Source: Corticium candelabrum
Lineage: Eukaryota; Porifera; Homoscleromorpha; Homosclerophorida; Plakinidae
Assembly (NCBI RefSeq): GCF_963422355.1
Contig: NC_085088.1
Location: 5,084,807-5,148,806, forward strand
Direction of reading: 5' to 3'
DNA: 64,000 nucleotides
Made by a program: the position numbers and the translations under genes. Shown piece after piece: positions 1-23,800 of the stretch. Every line of letters begins with the position of its first letter. Within the stretch, counting starts at the first letter, position 1. The notes beneath the pieces are model-generated. The model was not told the origin of the DNA. It worked only from the letters and a program-made list of their open reading frames with translations, and did no database searches.

Positions 1-89
1 GCTCGTTACAAGTCACTATCAAGGTAAATACGACCTTCCTAACGTTGTATACGTACTCAGCGCTTAGCGTGGGAGACAACTTTTTGCAG

Positions 90-9406
<9,317 letters not shown>

Positions 9407-9657
9407 GATAGAGAAAACGCTGACAGGAGTAGTCTGTGTGTTATTCAATATGTGATTTATGTAGGAGCTAGGATTATTGACTGCCCTGTTTACTGAATAT
9501 GAAAACTGACTACTTTGTGACCTCTATATTAGCCAGGGTGTCACATCCTGTTCGCTAATATTGTCTTGTATGCAAAATATAACAAAGAAAACTTAGACTT
9601 AGCACTTGTGCAGCCAATGAGCAACTGAATCACACCTTTAAATAATATCTTATTTTC

Positions 9658-9663
9658 AATAAA
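9658..9663 (+). terminator. Polyadenylation signal of the receptor gene
   Basis: AATAAA in TTTTCAATAAAAACC, about 250 bp after the predicted stop, is the first canonical signal seen downstream. Confidence 0.5.
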
Positions 9664-11196
9664 AACCCTAATTAATTAAACGTAAAAGTCAAAACCAAGC
9701 GGATGGCTGCATGCTTAGTTGTAACAGGCACCGCCTTGCTATCTCCTCAATAGCTTCATTGTCCAAGCTGGACAGACGTGAAACCTACAGTAGATACCAA
9801 AACTGTAGAGAGCAAATTTGCTGTAAGATAAGGTCCCTACACAACTCAGAACAAAACCGTTTAACCTCCACTTGCTACCTGCATTTTAAGATACTGGGCC
9901 ACGGAAGCCTCTAATGCAGTCATGTGCTGTCACAGACCGACAGGCCAGAGATGTAGTTGGATCAAAATATTATATAAATGGACAGCAACATATTCAGTAC
10001 TGTGTAAGCTTATTTCAAAAAATAAAAACATGAACACGAGATTGGCTACGAATTTTATGGACTTCACAGAACACCCCGCAAGGTTGTCTCCAGCGTACAT
10101 GTACAAAAGGCAGGGCGCTCCACCATGCCTTGGCTTCCACTTGGTACTGTACAGACCCGCCATGCTTTGCTGCATGAGTAGGCAGTGATTACCTAAGAGG
10201 ACAATGGGCTTGTATTTGTATTTTGAAAGTGGGAAGTTGTTTGTGGCTAACAAGTAGTTCCTGGGATGCTTGGTTTGAAGATAAGACCAATTAGGGGCAA
10301 AAACTGCAATAGGGTATGAACTTAATTGTAATATAAGTACTCAAAGATCAACAGTGGTTGTCAGCACTGCCCACTATTTAGGTCAGTTAGCTGTATATGG
10401 TAATGAGTCCTGTACTGTAGATATATGGCCAATCCTAACCTATGTACTAGGTTCTCAGCTTCTTGAGGTCTAGAAATTTTCCACGGGCTATAAGGCTTAT
10501 CATGTGGTCAAGCACAATGCATGAACTAAGACAGAGCAACTTTTCTTTAAAAATAAACCACTTTGCTCCTTTTGTGCCTGAGCATTCATTGACAACAGTT
10601 TGTGGCATCTCAGTGTAAGCAAACCTGCATCAAAGGTTTTGTGGCGGCGTAACCATAAAAATTGGAAAAGTGGGGTCCAAAAATTTTGGCTGGCCGTTAT
10701 TATAACAATCTCCGTCGTGCCTTACAAAAATCTTGGGCCACCCCTGCAGGGCAAATAAGACAGATGTCGAGCAATTCCCTAACCTTTGAAAAAACAACTT
10801 GCACTAACATAGATATTAAACAAGCACAAACGTAAGCTAAATAAGTAACACAGAAAGAAGTGAATGGCTGGCATGCACGCACACTCACATACATGCCTGA
10901 ACACACTCCTCCATCTGCAAAATGTCAAACATCACTTCTATAATATGTAACATTCTGTGCGATTAGTAAAATTCTTATCACGTTACCTAGCGCAAAAGTA
11001 CAAACACATTAAAAAGTTACTGTATGGTAACAATTACACGTTATACGCAACTTGACAATATCAAAAGGAATTCTGAATATTGACATAAATGAAAATCAAA
11101 TAAGTATCTAAAACATTAAAGTTACATACACACACCATAACTTTTGTCATATATTTCTGTGCATAACTGTTTTCAAGATGCTTAACAAGTGATTTC
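9664..11196. other. Intergenic region between two convergent genes
   Basis: About 1.5 kb between the 3' end of the receptor gene and the 3' end of DSCC1. I see no conserved coding sequence, tRNA or long repeat. Short open frames here have no recognisable motifs. Confidence 0.6.
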
Positions 11197-14100
11197 TTAC
11201 AATGGCCTTTTGGAATTAAAAACTTTCTTTCCCAAACCATTAGTCGACATTCTTGCATATTTAAGCAACACAGCATTGGCAGAAATCTTTTCTGTAGCAA
11301 GGTCTCTAATATAACATCAACACAAATCAAATTGACAATCAAAATCAATCCACGAGATACCAAATAATAGAAGTGATACCGAATAAATGGCTCAATCTCT
11401 TCTAACGTCCATTTAGTCCGCGTCTTAAACAGCCTAGCAAATCTGCAACAAAACAAATCTTAACACAAATATTACGTTCACTTGCAATCAAACCAGTTTA
11501 ACCTCTCGGTAGAATCTTCTGGTAGATCTCTTGCTGGAAAGTGCCAAATAACTGGAGGCCGAGCATCAAGATCCCACAGAGCAAGACCCTCCAAACAAAA
11601 CAAAAAAGAATTACTCATCAATGCTCAATGCTTTCAATGCAGTCTAGGAAATCGAGAACAATACCATCAGTTGCTGCAAAGATGTTTGCATTCCAGAAGG
11701 TACAGACTGTTGCCAGCTCTCCAAAAAGTCATCAATATTAAACTAGAAGGTACAGATATCGCTAAACAATTTACCACAAAATTGATCAAATATATAAGAA
11801 TATACTCGGCCAGCTGGTCGCAACAAGTACTCAGCATAAAACTGACAAACTTTCAATTCATCGAAGCAATAAATATCATCGACATCATCTGCATTTATCA
11901 ATCAACAAGCCTCTCACAATAAGAGCAAACAAATAACTAATGACACAAACGTACCTTCAGACGTACATTTCTGACCATAGAGTTCTAAGCAATGCTTAAC
12001 AACAAACCTGTTCAAACATGTAAAGCACATCAACACATGCTAATTTCATGTCATGGCAGAAAAGTGAATAATGCAAGTTCCATAAATTCCTAATGTAATA
12101 TCTAAGAAATGGAAAATTACAGAGCTCCTCCTCCATCCAGTTGCTCTGACATAACGTAACAATTTACTGCCAAGACAACATAACAAGGAAAATCATCAAC
12201 TTGCACAGACAATATTATAAAATTGGCAATCATAAACGTGTAGATGTTGATTGGAATATCAAGATGTATTCATAAACTCAGACATGACACAGGGTTAGTG
12301 CAAACCACAGTTGAGTTGCCAATATTAGTCAGAGTATTGCAGTCAATGCAATGTCTCCTTGATACTGCTAAATCCCCATTGCTATTGATATGCAACTGTC
12401 AGCGTAAGGCCTGTTGTAGGTGATCTACCAAAGGTTTAAGATTAGCCTCTGAGTTGGCAATAGTAGTACCATCAAAATGTTAACAAATGACAGACACTGC
12501 TGGAGAAGGCCCTTAGTTACTGTGCTACTCCCATAGAAAGGTTTCTTGCACTGTTCAAAGTTCTCAAATTTTTATACTTGTTTGTTCCCAGTCCTGCTCT
12601 AGCTTGTACTTGGAGCATGAAAATTCACGTGTGCACCTGTGTGATTGCCGCTACATTAATGAGCACAGTGCCGTACGTAAATGTTGAGTGAACTGCCTAG
12701 CGAACTATTAAAGGACTATTATTGGTTGTGTGTGGCATAAGTTAATTAAAGTGTAAACTTATTACACTACGTCAATACTATGTACAGTAAGAAAAATGTT
12801 TATCTCTAAAATGTATTCAACTTGTTGGCCTTCGTACTGTGCCTCTGATTCTGTTAGGAAACACTTATGCAAACGAGTAGAACAGAGGATAAAGTTTTCA
12901 GCAAAATCTAGGATTTATAAAATTGATGTTGTAAGCTCAACAAGAGGCTGGCTAGATAGCTTGTCAACAGTCTACAGACTTTAATCAAAGCAAAAAGCAA
13001 TAGCGTAAGTAATTTTGTCACACTCACAATGCCTTGAAAAAAAAGCTGTCTGTCTGTCTGTCTGTCTGTCTGCCTGTCAACAAATAACGTACGTCTCTAG
13101 CACCACTCAACAAATTTGTTCATATTTTCCAACTTTATAAATGAATAGAAACCATGAGATGAAGCACAAAAAAAGAGACATACCTAGGATATAACTCTTC
13201 CAACAACATACAACATTCACCAAGAGGAACCGACTTATATGACCACATCTTTTCATCCAGAAGAGTCAAGATTGATGTAAATGCCCCCTCCTCATACTGA
13301 ACTTCCAGAATACGCCACTTGCCTACATGTAGATGTGAACACAAATTAAAGAGGTAGGTATATAACACACACTTCAAACTAGTAGTACCATTTAGTTCAA
13401 AAGCTCCAAACTGTTGCAAAGCTGTAAGCAATTCCTTCTCACTAGCCTGCACACTATCTAGCAAATCCTCTAGTGAATACTACAACAAGTAACGACAACA
13501 GGCAATGCATACAGTTGATCACCACTCAACGTTCGTACTAATGTGTACTCTTACCAGTCTGGTAGACAGCTCTTCCAACTCTGGCCCTTTATATGCACTT
13601 GTCTGCAGTATTTGTTTGAGCTTAGCGAGACGAGGTCTACACGGTCGCACTTCATAATATGACCCAATGGTGGCACAAACCTAACAGCAAAAGAATCTAA
13701 ACAGTTACATTGTTGTTGCTTTCCAAAGTTGTATGCAGCTCTCTATTTTATGAAAAGGTATATGTAGATACATTCTGGTTCGTTTGATCTCTTACAGCTA
13801 CTAATTTTCCCCACAAACTATCAACTACAAGTCCTTGAATGACTGGAGCCTAATGATAATCATTATAATGAATTAGAGCTCAGTTTCATCTCGAATCTGT
13901 TTGTGTCAATGCATAAAATCTAACTAATTATAAGTCTTTGATGTAAATTCAACATGTTTTCAGAAAACATTGGTAGAAGTTTTTACAAAGTCCAACTTCT
14001 CTAAGTTTAACTTTACAAACTACACCAACAAATGGGTAAAAGACAATCCCCAGTTTATTTCATAAATTTCCAAAAATATAACACTTTCATTTGGCTCATT

Positions 14101-15196
14101 AATGTCTATTCATAATACAAGCAATCAAGTTCTGCAGCACATTTCTTTTTTTTCTGCTCTTCTAGAAGACAATTTTATTTTGACTGTTTCTTTATTCCTC
14201 TTCAAATGTGTCAGAAGAAATGGTAAATTATGAAACTTGGCTGTCTTCTTTCTCAAGTTTCTCTAGCTTTGTGCATGAGACTATGACTCATTTCAGTCGT
14301 TGGGGAGTTTCTGTAGTCTGGCAAACGGTTCGTTCAGGATGACGTTCAGTGTTTTCCTGATGGTCATTGATATCCACTAGGTGTGCTGTACAAGTTCGCG
14401 ATCACTGTAATACCTGCAATCTATATCGAATTGGCTAGTCATCGATCACCATGTGGATTACACAGAAACATGCACCCTGCTGGGCTCACCTGCTGGGTTG
14501 GTGGGCACCCAGATGAGAGTAAAGACCCCACTTGCCCATCATGGAGGGCCATAACAACACATAATAATAATGTTGGTTGATGAACAGTTCTTTTAGTTGT
14601 TCAAAGATATGTTTGATCTAACCTTCTATGCAATAGTAATAATAATATTGCTGTGTAGAACATGACATAAATTTTCTGCCACTATAGAGTTAATATTAAT
14701 TAATTAAGTTCTTACATCCAGATGTCTAATGACATCTTCCATCTTCTGTTCCTTGAAGCCTGAAGTGCAATACAGTAACATGTTTTAATAATGGCTAGCT
14801 TGGATATTATCTAAACATCTACTTTACTTGAATCCTCGGGTGTTCTCAATCTGGGGCATATCAGCATTGTGTTTGACACATCAACCACCTTCATTTCATA
14901 TGTTGCAGTCTGACTGCAGAGTACCGCCTCTTCCTGAATTTGACCACGAACAACTAGCCTAAAACAAACAAAAACTCTACATCTCCTCTGGTCATTATAT
15001 ATATCAGTCACTCTAACGTCTCTCCTGTCTGTAGAGAATCTTCTAGTTGAGGCGGAAGTTCTAGAAGTCTGTAATCCACGGTATTCAGACCAGAACTAAA
15101 TTTCATAACTTGTACAGGCCATTTCTTCGGATTCATCTTCAATCCAGCAGACTTTGCCGCAGCAGCTACTTCCTCTACTCCTCTGGGAAGACACAT
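11197..15196 (-). CDS. DSCC1: Sister chromatid cohesion protein DCC1 (DSCC1), complete
   Basis: Subunit of the CTF18-RFC clamp loader (with CHTF18 and CHTF8), which acts on PCNA at replication forks and supports cohesion. Thirteen exons on the minus strand: 15012-15196, 14828-14958, 14716-14759, 13796-13849, 13555-13680, 13389-13479, 13184-13322, 11955-12007, 11806-11888, 11665-11742, 11503-11588, 11380-11442, 11197-11305. Phases close to 413 aa plus stop; human DSCC1 is about 393 aa. Diagnostic stretches are YRLLELPPQLEDSLQTGE, EEAVLCSQTATYEMKVVD, LDSVQASEKELLTAL, WRILEVQYEE, ESWQQSVPSGM and RTKWTLEEIEPFIRDLA, which follow the human protein in order; the C-terminal winged-helix part ends KKVFNSKRPL. 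The ATG at 15196 is the first in frame before the conserved N-terminal helix. It is convergent with the receptor gene and divergent from WDR19. Confidence 0.93.
13047..13077 (+). repeat. (TCTG)n microsatellite
   Basis: Run of about seven CTGT units in the 1.2-kb DSCC1 intron (12008-13183), ending in CTGCCTGTC. Confidence 0.9.
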
Positions 15197-15599
15197 AAGC
15201 GGTCATATTCTCAGTCACGTGAGGCTCTATCGTTGCAAGAGGGCCCATAACAGCAACAGTTTGCAGATTTATGGTTTAGACAAAGAACGAGTACTAAATC
15301 ATTCTACAGTCGACTACACAAATCACCTTTCAGTCATCTGTCGTTTCCCGCCGAATCACAACGTGAAACTCCCGGATAAACAATATTTGTTTATCTGTTT
15401 CGAAATACTGAGATTATGACATCATGCAAAACTGTTTCTATTCGCAATACGACCTCTGAAAAGTTTCTTAAAATTTGAAAGAGTAAGAAACAACGAGAGT
15501 TCATGTAGGTGTGGTCTCATACGGGTTACACGTTGCTGGAGAGAAGTAACTAAACAGTTTAGTGTCATCGTTATAGGGTTGTCTATTGGGTTTGTCGTG
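15197..15599. promoter_or_regulatory. Bidirectional promoter between DSCC1 and WDR19
   Basis: The two start codons point away from each other across 403 bp, so both genes must be promoted from this interval or from their 5' UTRs within it. It holds CACGTG at 15216-15221 and an E2F-like TTTCCCGCC at 15344-15352, and no obvious TATA box. A canonical RFX X-box, expected for a ciliary gene, is not evident; GTTGC and GTAAC half-sites near 15531 and 15546 are too far apart. Confidence 0.7.
15344..15352 (+). promoter_or_regulatory. E2F-like site
   Basis: TTTCCCGCC matches the E2F consensus TTTSSCGC and lies about 150 bp upstream of the DSCC1 start. DSCC1 is an S-phase gene, which makes the site plausible; binding is inferred. 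Confidence 0.45.
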
Positions 15600-18500
15600 A
15601 TGAAGAGAGTATTTGTCGTTTCCGAGAAGTATCATAGTGGCGGAGGAACTGTCAAATTCAAGTGGCAGAGAAAACAGGGCAACTTTCTAGCAACCACCGG
15701 GTCAGGAAACTTTCGTTACACACCAACTACAGACTAATGAAATTTGAATTTTAGCGCTAGTCGTACTGTATTTGTATTTGACCGACGAGGTGACATCAAA
15801 GGAGAAATCAGTCTGCCAGGGTAGTGTCACGTGACCAGCATGTTCTGTCTTTCTTCGAACGCACGAGCAGTTTTTATTTGTGCGCAGAGTGTGTACAGGC
15901 CTGGAATGGGATAAAGATGGAGACATACTTGCAATTATACAGGACAAATCGGGTGAAGAGAAACTCTTGAATATTCATGCAGTCAATCATCTTGTGAGGC
16001 TCAGTAACTGTAATGTTCTGTGCACTTTGCAGGAATTGTATATCTTTGGGATGCAAACACACATCGCACTACTCAACTGGACTCTGGAATGAAGTAAATA
16101 CTATTGTCAATGTCGTATAAAACTTTTATTATACATATTGCTACTAATTGAGTTTATTTTCTATCTTTTCAAATAATCAATTTGAACTCGACAAATTAAG
16201 AATACTATTGTTTTTTGTAATCTTTCTTTTATGTTAGCCATTTTTATGAGTGTTTACTGTTTCTAACAGCAGTGGTATCGTCACAGGGCTATGGGGCAGC
16301 CATGGGAGAACCATGGACTCTTTATAGCTTTGTGACATCATGGATTATGGTGGACTTTCCAGCAGTACAAGCGCTGTTTTGTTATTAATTTTGAAATTGA
16401 TACTGCACAACTTGTATGAGCAGCTGTAAGTGGAACAGCAGAATACTGTATTTCTTTTTGAATAAACGTCGCACAGTTTCTCCACTACCTTGAATGAATA
16501 CCACAGAGTAGGTAATTGATATTCATTATCCATACCGTGTGCATGCTTGACACATGACTGAATCATCTGAACTGCAAGGCTGAAGAATAGTGACCCAAGA
16601 AGCGTTCAGACGAGGCTGCTTCTAAACTCAAAGTAGTACAGTATGCGCAATGCTTTGGGAACAGGCAAGCAGCCAGGACGAGTCCCTACAGTACGTAGCT
16701 AAACACTGAGTGGCAAAACAGACAGCTTCAAAGACGATGTTGGCATACGGAAAGATGAAAAAGCGAGGGAGAAAGATAAGGCTTACACCAGACGTGTGTA
16801 GTGTGCGTGGGACGCTGTACATGAAATGACTTTGAAAGAACGCCATCCTTAAAAGAACGCCACAGGGTCCAGTCTTGTCAAATGAATAAACGCCATGGCA
16901 TTCTTTTGAGGAAATATGGTATATACAGTATAAGGAATTGTTCAATGGCGATGAATCGCTCCTGAATGTGGCTGATTTCTATGCAGTCAGTCTAAATTAA
17001 TTGAGTTTGATATCAACTGGCAGTCTGTCTCCCCAACCATGGGAGGCTGGCAGTATTGCTGCTAACAGCACACTCCAAGATGATAATGAACGGGTAGTAC
17101 CGTACTGTATATTTGTCATCACTAAATACACAAACACACACATACCACTGCTAAAGTCTCTGCTGCTTGTATCATTTAGTGTCCGTTGTGGTCGATGATG
17201 ATCATCAGAGCATTTCTGTTTAATTAATTGCTATGACACCTGCTATGTAAGCGTACCCAGATAAACCAGTGGCCTTTTCAAGACTACAGTACAACAATTA
17301 TTTCCTTATAAGACTCCAACATTTTGAGATGAAAAATATTGAAACATTAGTTTCAAAGAGAATTAGTGGCAGTGTTGTATAGATGGATAAATATAGCTAA
17401 AGAAATACTATATATTGCAATGATCAACGAGTGGTGATCTTACATGCACTAGCTAATACACTGTTAGAACTAAACAAGAACAACACCATAACGAAATGCA
17501 GTTATCTGCATATCAAACTACCGTATTGTCACAATTAAAAGTCGTGCTTATTTCTGTATAAGCCGAATTGGAATTCAGGCTAATATTTAAGATAGGCTTA
17601 TATTCAAGACGGTCTTATATGCCATTGAAATGTGCTGAGGTATAATGGACAACTCTAGACCACTTGAAAAAGCAAGATTCGTTAAGATATATAGACATGA
17701 CTACCATGAGATGTCGATTTCAAGAGTGTCAGGTGAATCTTCGTCGTCGTTATTGGTGTTATTGAATGCTGCACGCACATGCCGACACATGGGCGCATGC
17801 ACGTGACTGCGAGCATACGTGTGCTGTGTGTCTTGAACAAAAGATCGGCTTCTAAATGTGATCGGCTCGTATGCAGCACGAGGTCTTCGATTGTCAGCTT
17901 TTATTTGAGGTTGGCTTTTAATTTTGACAGTACTGTATTATTTTAAAGTAACATACTTTGTTCATGCAGCGACCAGAACCTTGTAGTAAATTACTAGTAA
18001 TGTATTGCTTAACATGTACAATTGAATACGAATTTGAACTGGGTGTAATGATTTCTCGTGAGGATACGTCAGCTTATCATTCTTGATCTTGTTGTTAGCA
18101 TTCTTAAGTTTGGAGTTTACTATTGATTGCTAGAATTTTAGCATGTCGTGGCTATATAGTCAGTATTGAGATTTTTGTATAAACAGTTTACAAGAATGTA
18201 GTAGATACATTAAATTTAAGACTTGAAGCCACTTTACGATTAGTATGGAATAGACTGTCGTATGTGTTTGGTGTTTTGTTTTCTGTAGAGATCAGCTTAC
18301 ATTTCTGACATGGTCAAGAGTTGGTCCACAGTTGGCCATTGGTAAGTCTGTGATACATGTACAAAGTTCATAAATTCATAAATAGTTAAAGAGTGTTGTA
18401 TTGTACATTAATTTGCTAAACAAAACTAAATTTAGCTTTACTAAAACTAGACAGATGGTCCACTATGTATGTTACTGTATATACTCATGTAGAGACTATA

Positions 18501-20825
18501 CAGGTATTTTGTACTTCCTGGTATGGTAAGAATTGAGTAATCTGAAGTGGGTTTTCATGGATTTTCTATAGCTTCTAAAATTTATTTGTTTGCATGTAAA
18601 TCAAATTTTGTGATTCATATTTTTAGTTGTCGTGTTTACAATCTGGCCATGCAGGCCAAAAATTAGTATTTTTCATGTGCTGTTCATGAGACGTCTCCCT
18701 GCCTTATAGATAGCAAGAGGGGAGCGGTCTGGCTATGCAAGACTAGGGTAGTCTTATTATCCTTTGCTTGTTGGTATTAGTAGAGCCTGTTACAATGCAA
18801 GCTATGTTTCTCGAAAGGTGAGGGCCAAAATAGCTATTTTTCTGGGACATCATTCATTTGTTATGTCAACATTTGTTCAAAACATGTGTCACACATTTGT
18901 TCGAATTAAGGGGCGGCATGTTGGTCACTGACGATCTTGCCATTGGTCGGATTAAAGAAAATGTCCAGTCATTGGAGATGCTCCTTACTACACAGAACAT
19001 TTTAGTTGAAATTGGATTGTCACTCCACCCATTGCAAACTGAAGAGATTTAATATGCATACATTCTTTGTTTTTTTAGCCAGTGTAGAAGACAGGATTTA
19101 GAAGACAGTGTGATGTAACTTGACAAACGAATATGCAAGGTCATGCATTTGTGGTGTCTAAGCATACAAAAAGTATTGCGAAGGCCCAAGAGGCGGCAAA
19201 TGATGCAGCTTTTAAAAATTTAGTGGCACGAGGAATTAGTAGGTTATGTAGTACTAAAGAAGGACCATCAGCAGGTATGTAACAGAAAGCAGACAAACAC
19301 TTGAAGGCACAAGTACCACCGATCAACATAGTTTACTTAGTCAGATTTGTTTGAAATAGTAGGGAACAGAACTAAATACGTATATTTATTATAGATACAA
19401 AATACTGTAAATCAAGAAATGTTCACAGCTACAAATGTTGTAAACTGCCGCAAACTCTATTTTGTAAGAAACTGTGTTCATAAACTTCCTTCATGCATCT
19501 TGAACACGTGTGTGGAAGTGACGAGACCGAATTAACATATGGGTAGGTCTGCGATTTACCTACTTCGTTATCAACATGTCTCTGATTTCTTGGCTAGCAA
19601 AAGCCAATTTGTTGACAAGACACTACCCTGACCCGAGAAAGCTGTCTGTCCTACCCCAACAATGAAGACAGTGTTGTATGTGCATTTGCATGAATATTTG
19701 GCTACAAATGTGCATGGATATTTGTGGTACAAAGTTAGTAAGCAATTTAAGTTAGAAAATTTTGCAATTTGCAAAATTTATGAAAACTAAATAGCTTCTG
19801 AAAACTATAGTGATTTACAGTATTTATAAATAATAATAAAATAACTATAAAAATAATAATAGCGACATCAAGTCTCCATTCTACGTCATAAGTACATGCC
19901 CCAAATCTGCTGCTCGAAACCGGATACGGCAAACCTGAAATACATTATGGCACCATTTTCTCATAGAAACCTTGATTTTTAAAATTTAAATTATTTTTCC
20001 GTGTATTTACATCTTTAGAACTATCATATACAATTTAAAATTATTTCTTATTTTTGCGTGTCAGTGGTCCTTTAAACTATCTTGACCTTGTCTGTGTTTT
20101 TCAACACTTATGAAACCAATAATCTCACAACTAATTTTTGCTCATATGTCCTAACGAAATTTTTGACGTGAAAATTAAATGTTAGCAACATTTTCTAGTT
20201 AGAAAATGGCAGTGAGGACTGTCAGTGTACAGTAAAATGACAGACGTTTTGATTTGATGCTTGTGAAGTGTTTGTATGTACAGGCACTGGTAAAGGTAAC
20301 CTTCTGCTATACAACCACCAAACATCTCGGTATGTCAAGCTGCTTCTGCATAGCTTAAAGTAATTTATTTTGCTCTTTAGCAAAATTCCTGTGATGGGAA
20401 AGCACTCAAAACGAATTACTTGTGGAGCATGGAATGCTCAGGTTTTAGAGACATATTTAGTTTAGCACGCTAAGTAGCGATTATGATTTTGTTTTGTAGA
20501 ACTTGCTGGCAATGGGCTCAGAAGATCGGTCAATATCAGTAAGCACTGCAGATGGTGATGCAGTCAATGTGGTAAGATTAATATTTTTGTGACAAGAAAT
20601 TACTAGAAGACAATTACTGATTAACAGGCAAGGCCAATACCTACCAGTGGCCTTTTGCTTTAATCTCTATGTTGTTGAGTAAAATGTTTGCAATTTGTCT
20701 AAATATTTTATTACCAAAACAACATTTAAAGTCAAAACAGTAATCAGGTTTGCAGGTTATCATTTTAATTAAACAAATTGTAGGCAATTTGCATGCAAAT
20801 ATTATGGAAATATTGTCTTGCTACA

Positions 20826-20888
<63 letters not shown>

Positions 20889-23800
20889 AGCGTGTGTGCA
20901 TGTGTGAGGGTGTACGTGTGGTTTATTTTGGAGAGCATTTAAATAAGCAAATTATTAAATGGCTATGTAGTAAAGGAATATCTAGGTGACAAAAATGGAG
21001 CAGGCTACAGTAGATTTGCTTATTAATAAAGTAAAAAATATCAATAAGACAATATATGCTTTACTGAGTTTCTATTTTATTTTTCAGGCATCAGTGAGAG
21101 CTGAGCCAAGTGCTTTGCAGTTCTCGGAGATGAAAAGTGATGAAAAGAGTCCACGTGAGGAAAATACGGTAAACCAGTTGCTGCTTTAAGCTTTGGTAGA
21201 TGAAGCATTGTTATGTATGGTAATTATCGTAGTGCTTCCTTTTTGCTTTTTGGGTGCCTGTAAATAACCACTTCTTGTACCGTGCTGCAACACAGAAGCA
21301 CTTGTGCTTTTGTGAAACATTTGATGGTTGAAGACTCCAAGTAGGCTATATACCTCAATGTGAAATTAATTAAGTATCTAAATAGCACAAACATAAGAGT
21401 CACCACCACTTGAAGATATTTCTTTTAGTGGAAGGTTGTAGGACACAGCATGTAATGACTATGTCTAGCAGCGTTTTCTAAATTCTTGATTAGGGAATGT
21501 TAAACTGTATGGCAGTGTGCTTAGTCTCTCAAAGTTGTTTCTTTAATTATGTTAAACTGAACGTGTGGCAGTTGGAGTAGATGAAAATCAGAACTTACAC
21601 AGAATGTCGGTTAAGTATTAACACATGAGTGGATGACAGTACAGTTAAACCTCGCTAATCTGAACAGCCCTGTGCCAAGCCCCGTTCGGATTAGTGAAGT
21701 TGTTCGGATTACCAAAAATGCCAAAACATGTACGCTTAGAGGTTCAGGACACTCAGACCACTGGTGCATTAACATATCTTTACACATACATTTATGTCAT
21801 GTTTGTGGTGAAGGACACCGCTGCAACGACTACACGTACTTCTAAATAATATAGCAGTCAAGATTGAAAGCAGTCAGATGTGTGCGTTTGCTGAAAACTA
21901 GATAACCGCAACCCGGATAAGGCTGTCCAATTGGATCTGGCTATGCAAGGCAGGGCGCCAAAGGTAATCCAGATTAGCAAGGATTCAGACTAGCAAAGTT
22001 TGGACTAGCAAGGTTCAACAGTATTTGTTATACATTGTATCTTTTCAGACTCTGAAATAAGGATTTCTAATTGATCGGCCACTCAGAGCTGTAGATGCCA
22101 CTTTATACTATTTTTGTCATTTGAATGGCCGAGCAACCTTCTCATTTGGTTGGCCAAAGGCTTTGTTTGGTCAGCCATTAGCCGATGCCCGGCAATTATT
22201 TCATGCTCTGTGCAAGGATGATAATAGTGCAGCTTTTGTGCCATGCTGTCATAGAGAATTAATTAAGAAATTCATGAAATAGTTTATTCTTTGAATTTAA
22301 TATTTTTAGTGATATGTGGTTTATTTCGCTATTATTTGAATATAACACTATTATCTAACTTTAATTGGTGCTGTAAAGTAGTAGTGTATGTACACGCACT
22401 GAGAGCAGTCATGTACAAGTACAAGTAGATGGCATTATGTGTATTTGTAGAAGGAACAAATAGTTTCTTAAGTTGACCACCTTTAGGTTTATGTATCCAA
22501 TATTGCTTGAAACTGTACTACATGTACAGTGCTGTTATTTATTGAATTTTTCTTTTAGGTGAGTGCTATAGTTGGAAAGAAGACATTGTTTCTTCTCAAT
22601 ATTAATGATCCCGAAAGTCCAATAGAACTGGCTTTTCAGGTTGTAAAATTTAATTTTTTAAAGATTTGCTACCATTGCATTTAATTGCTGCAGAATCGCT
22701 ATGGCAACATTGTTTCATATCAATGGTTAGTTATGAACAGGAAACGTGATGAGGATGGGTTATTAACTTGCTGGTTGTTTTAGGTATGGAGATGGGCACT
22801 TGTTGATTGGCTTTTCAAATGGATTCTTTATTGTTATATCTACTCACAAGAAGGAGATTGGTCAGGTATGAAGTCTCTCTCTTTCTCTCTCTTTCACTCT
22901 CTCTTAAGTAGAGGTCACTTCTTGTATCTTTGTGTATATTATAGTCATTACTTTAATTTAGTTTTCTTTATGCCTGAGGTAAATATTTTATTTATTTTGC
23001 TTGCAAGATTGATTTGTAGTTTGTTGTATGTGAATTTTGTTATAATCTTCGTCAATAGTCATTTTATTGAAACGCTCTTTTTGCATCTTGTCTCTTACAG
23101 GAAATGTTCCAAGCTCGAAATCACAAAGATACACTAACATCAACATCAGTTTCTCTGACTCTTCAGAAAGTTGCAACATGTGGTGACAATTGCGTGAAAA
23201 TTCACGATCTTGCCGACCTCAAGGAGATGTATGCCATTATCACAATAGAGGATGATCAAAGCCGAGTTGATAGAATGGAATGGACAGATGATGGGCAATT
23301 ACTAGCAGTTAGCATGCAATCAGGAAACATTTTCACGTATCTTACAAAATTGCCTTTTCTTGGAGATGCATGTGGTACACGACTTGCTTATCTTACTTCG
23401 CTGTTAGAGGTGACAGTGGCTAACGAGGTGGAAGAGGTGAATAAGATTATTGATAGTTTTGTGATTACAGTAATTGAATGATATTGATGCATTCGTTTAG
23501 GAGCCACCTGTGCGTGTCGAATTGAAAATAGAGCCTACCTTTGTGAGTGTTGGTCCTGATCACTTGGCTGTGGGCATGAACAATCGGGTTTGGTTCTACT
23601 TGATTGGTGAAGCAGGTCCTGAACTGCTCAGCGACAAAGAGTGTTTGGGAACTGTCAACAAGATGTTGCTTGGTGGAGCATATGCTGCAGTCTTGTATGA
23701 CAACAAACTGCAACTGCACTTGGTATGTGTATATTTGATTTCTAGCAGTAATTGAAGCAGTATTACGCAGCGTATTGAGTTGAAATAGATGACATACATT

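Noticed and set aside
15520-15560. RFX X-box for the WDR19 promoter
   Set aside because: GTTGC and GTAAC half-sites are separated by about 9 bp, too far for the usual 0-3 bp spacer.
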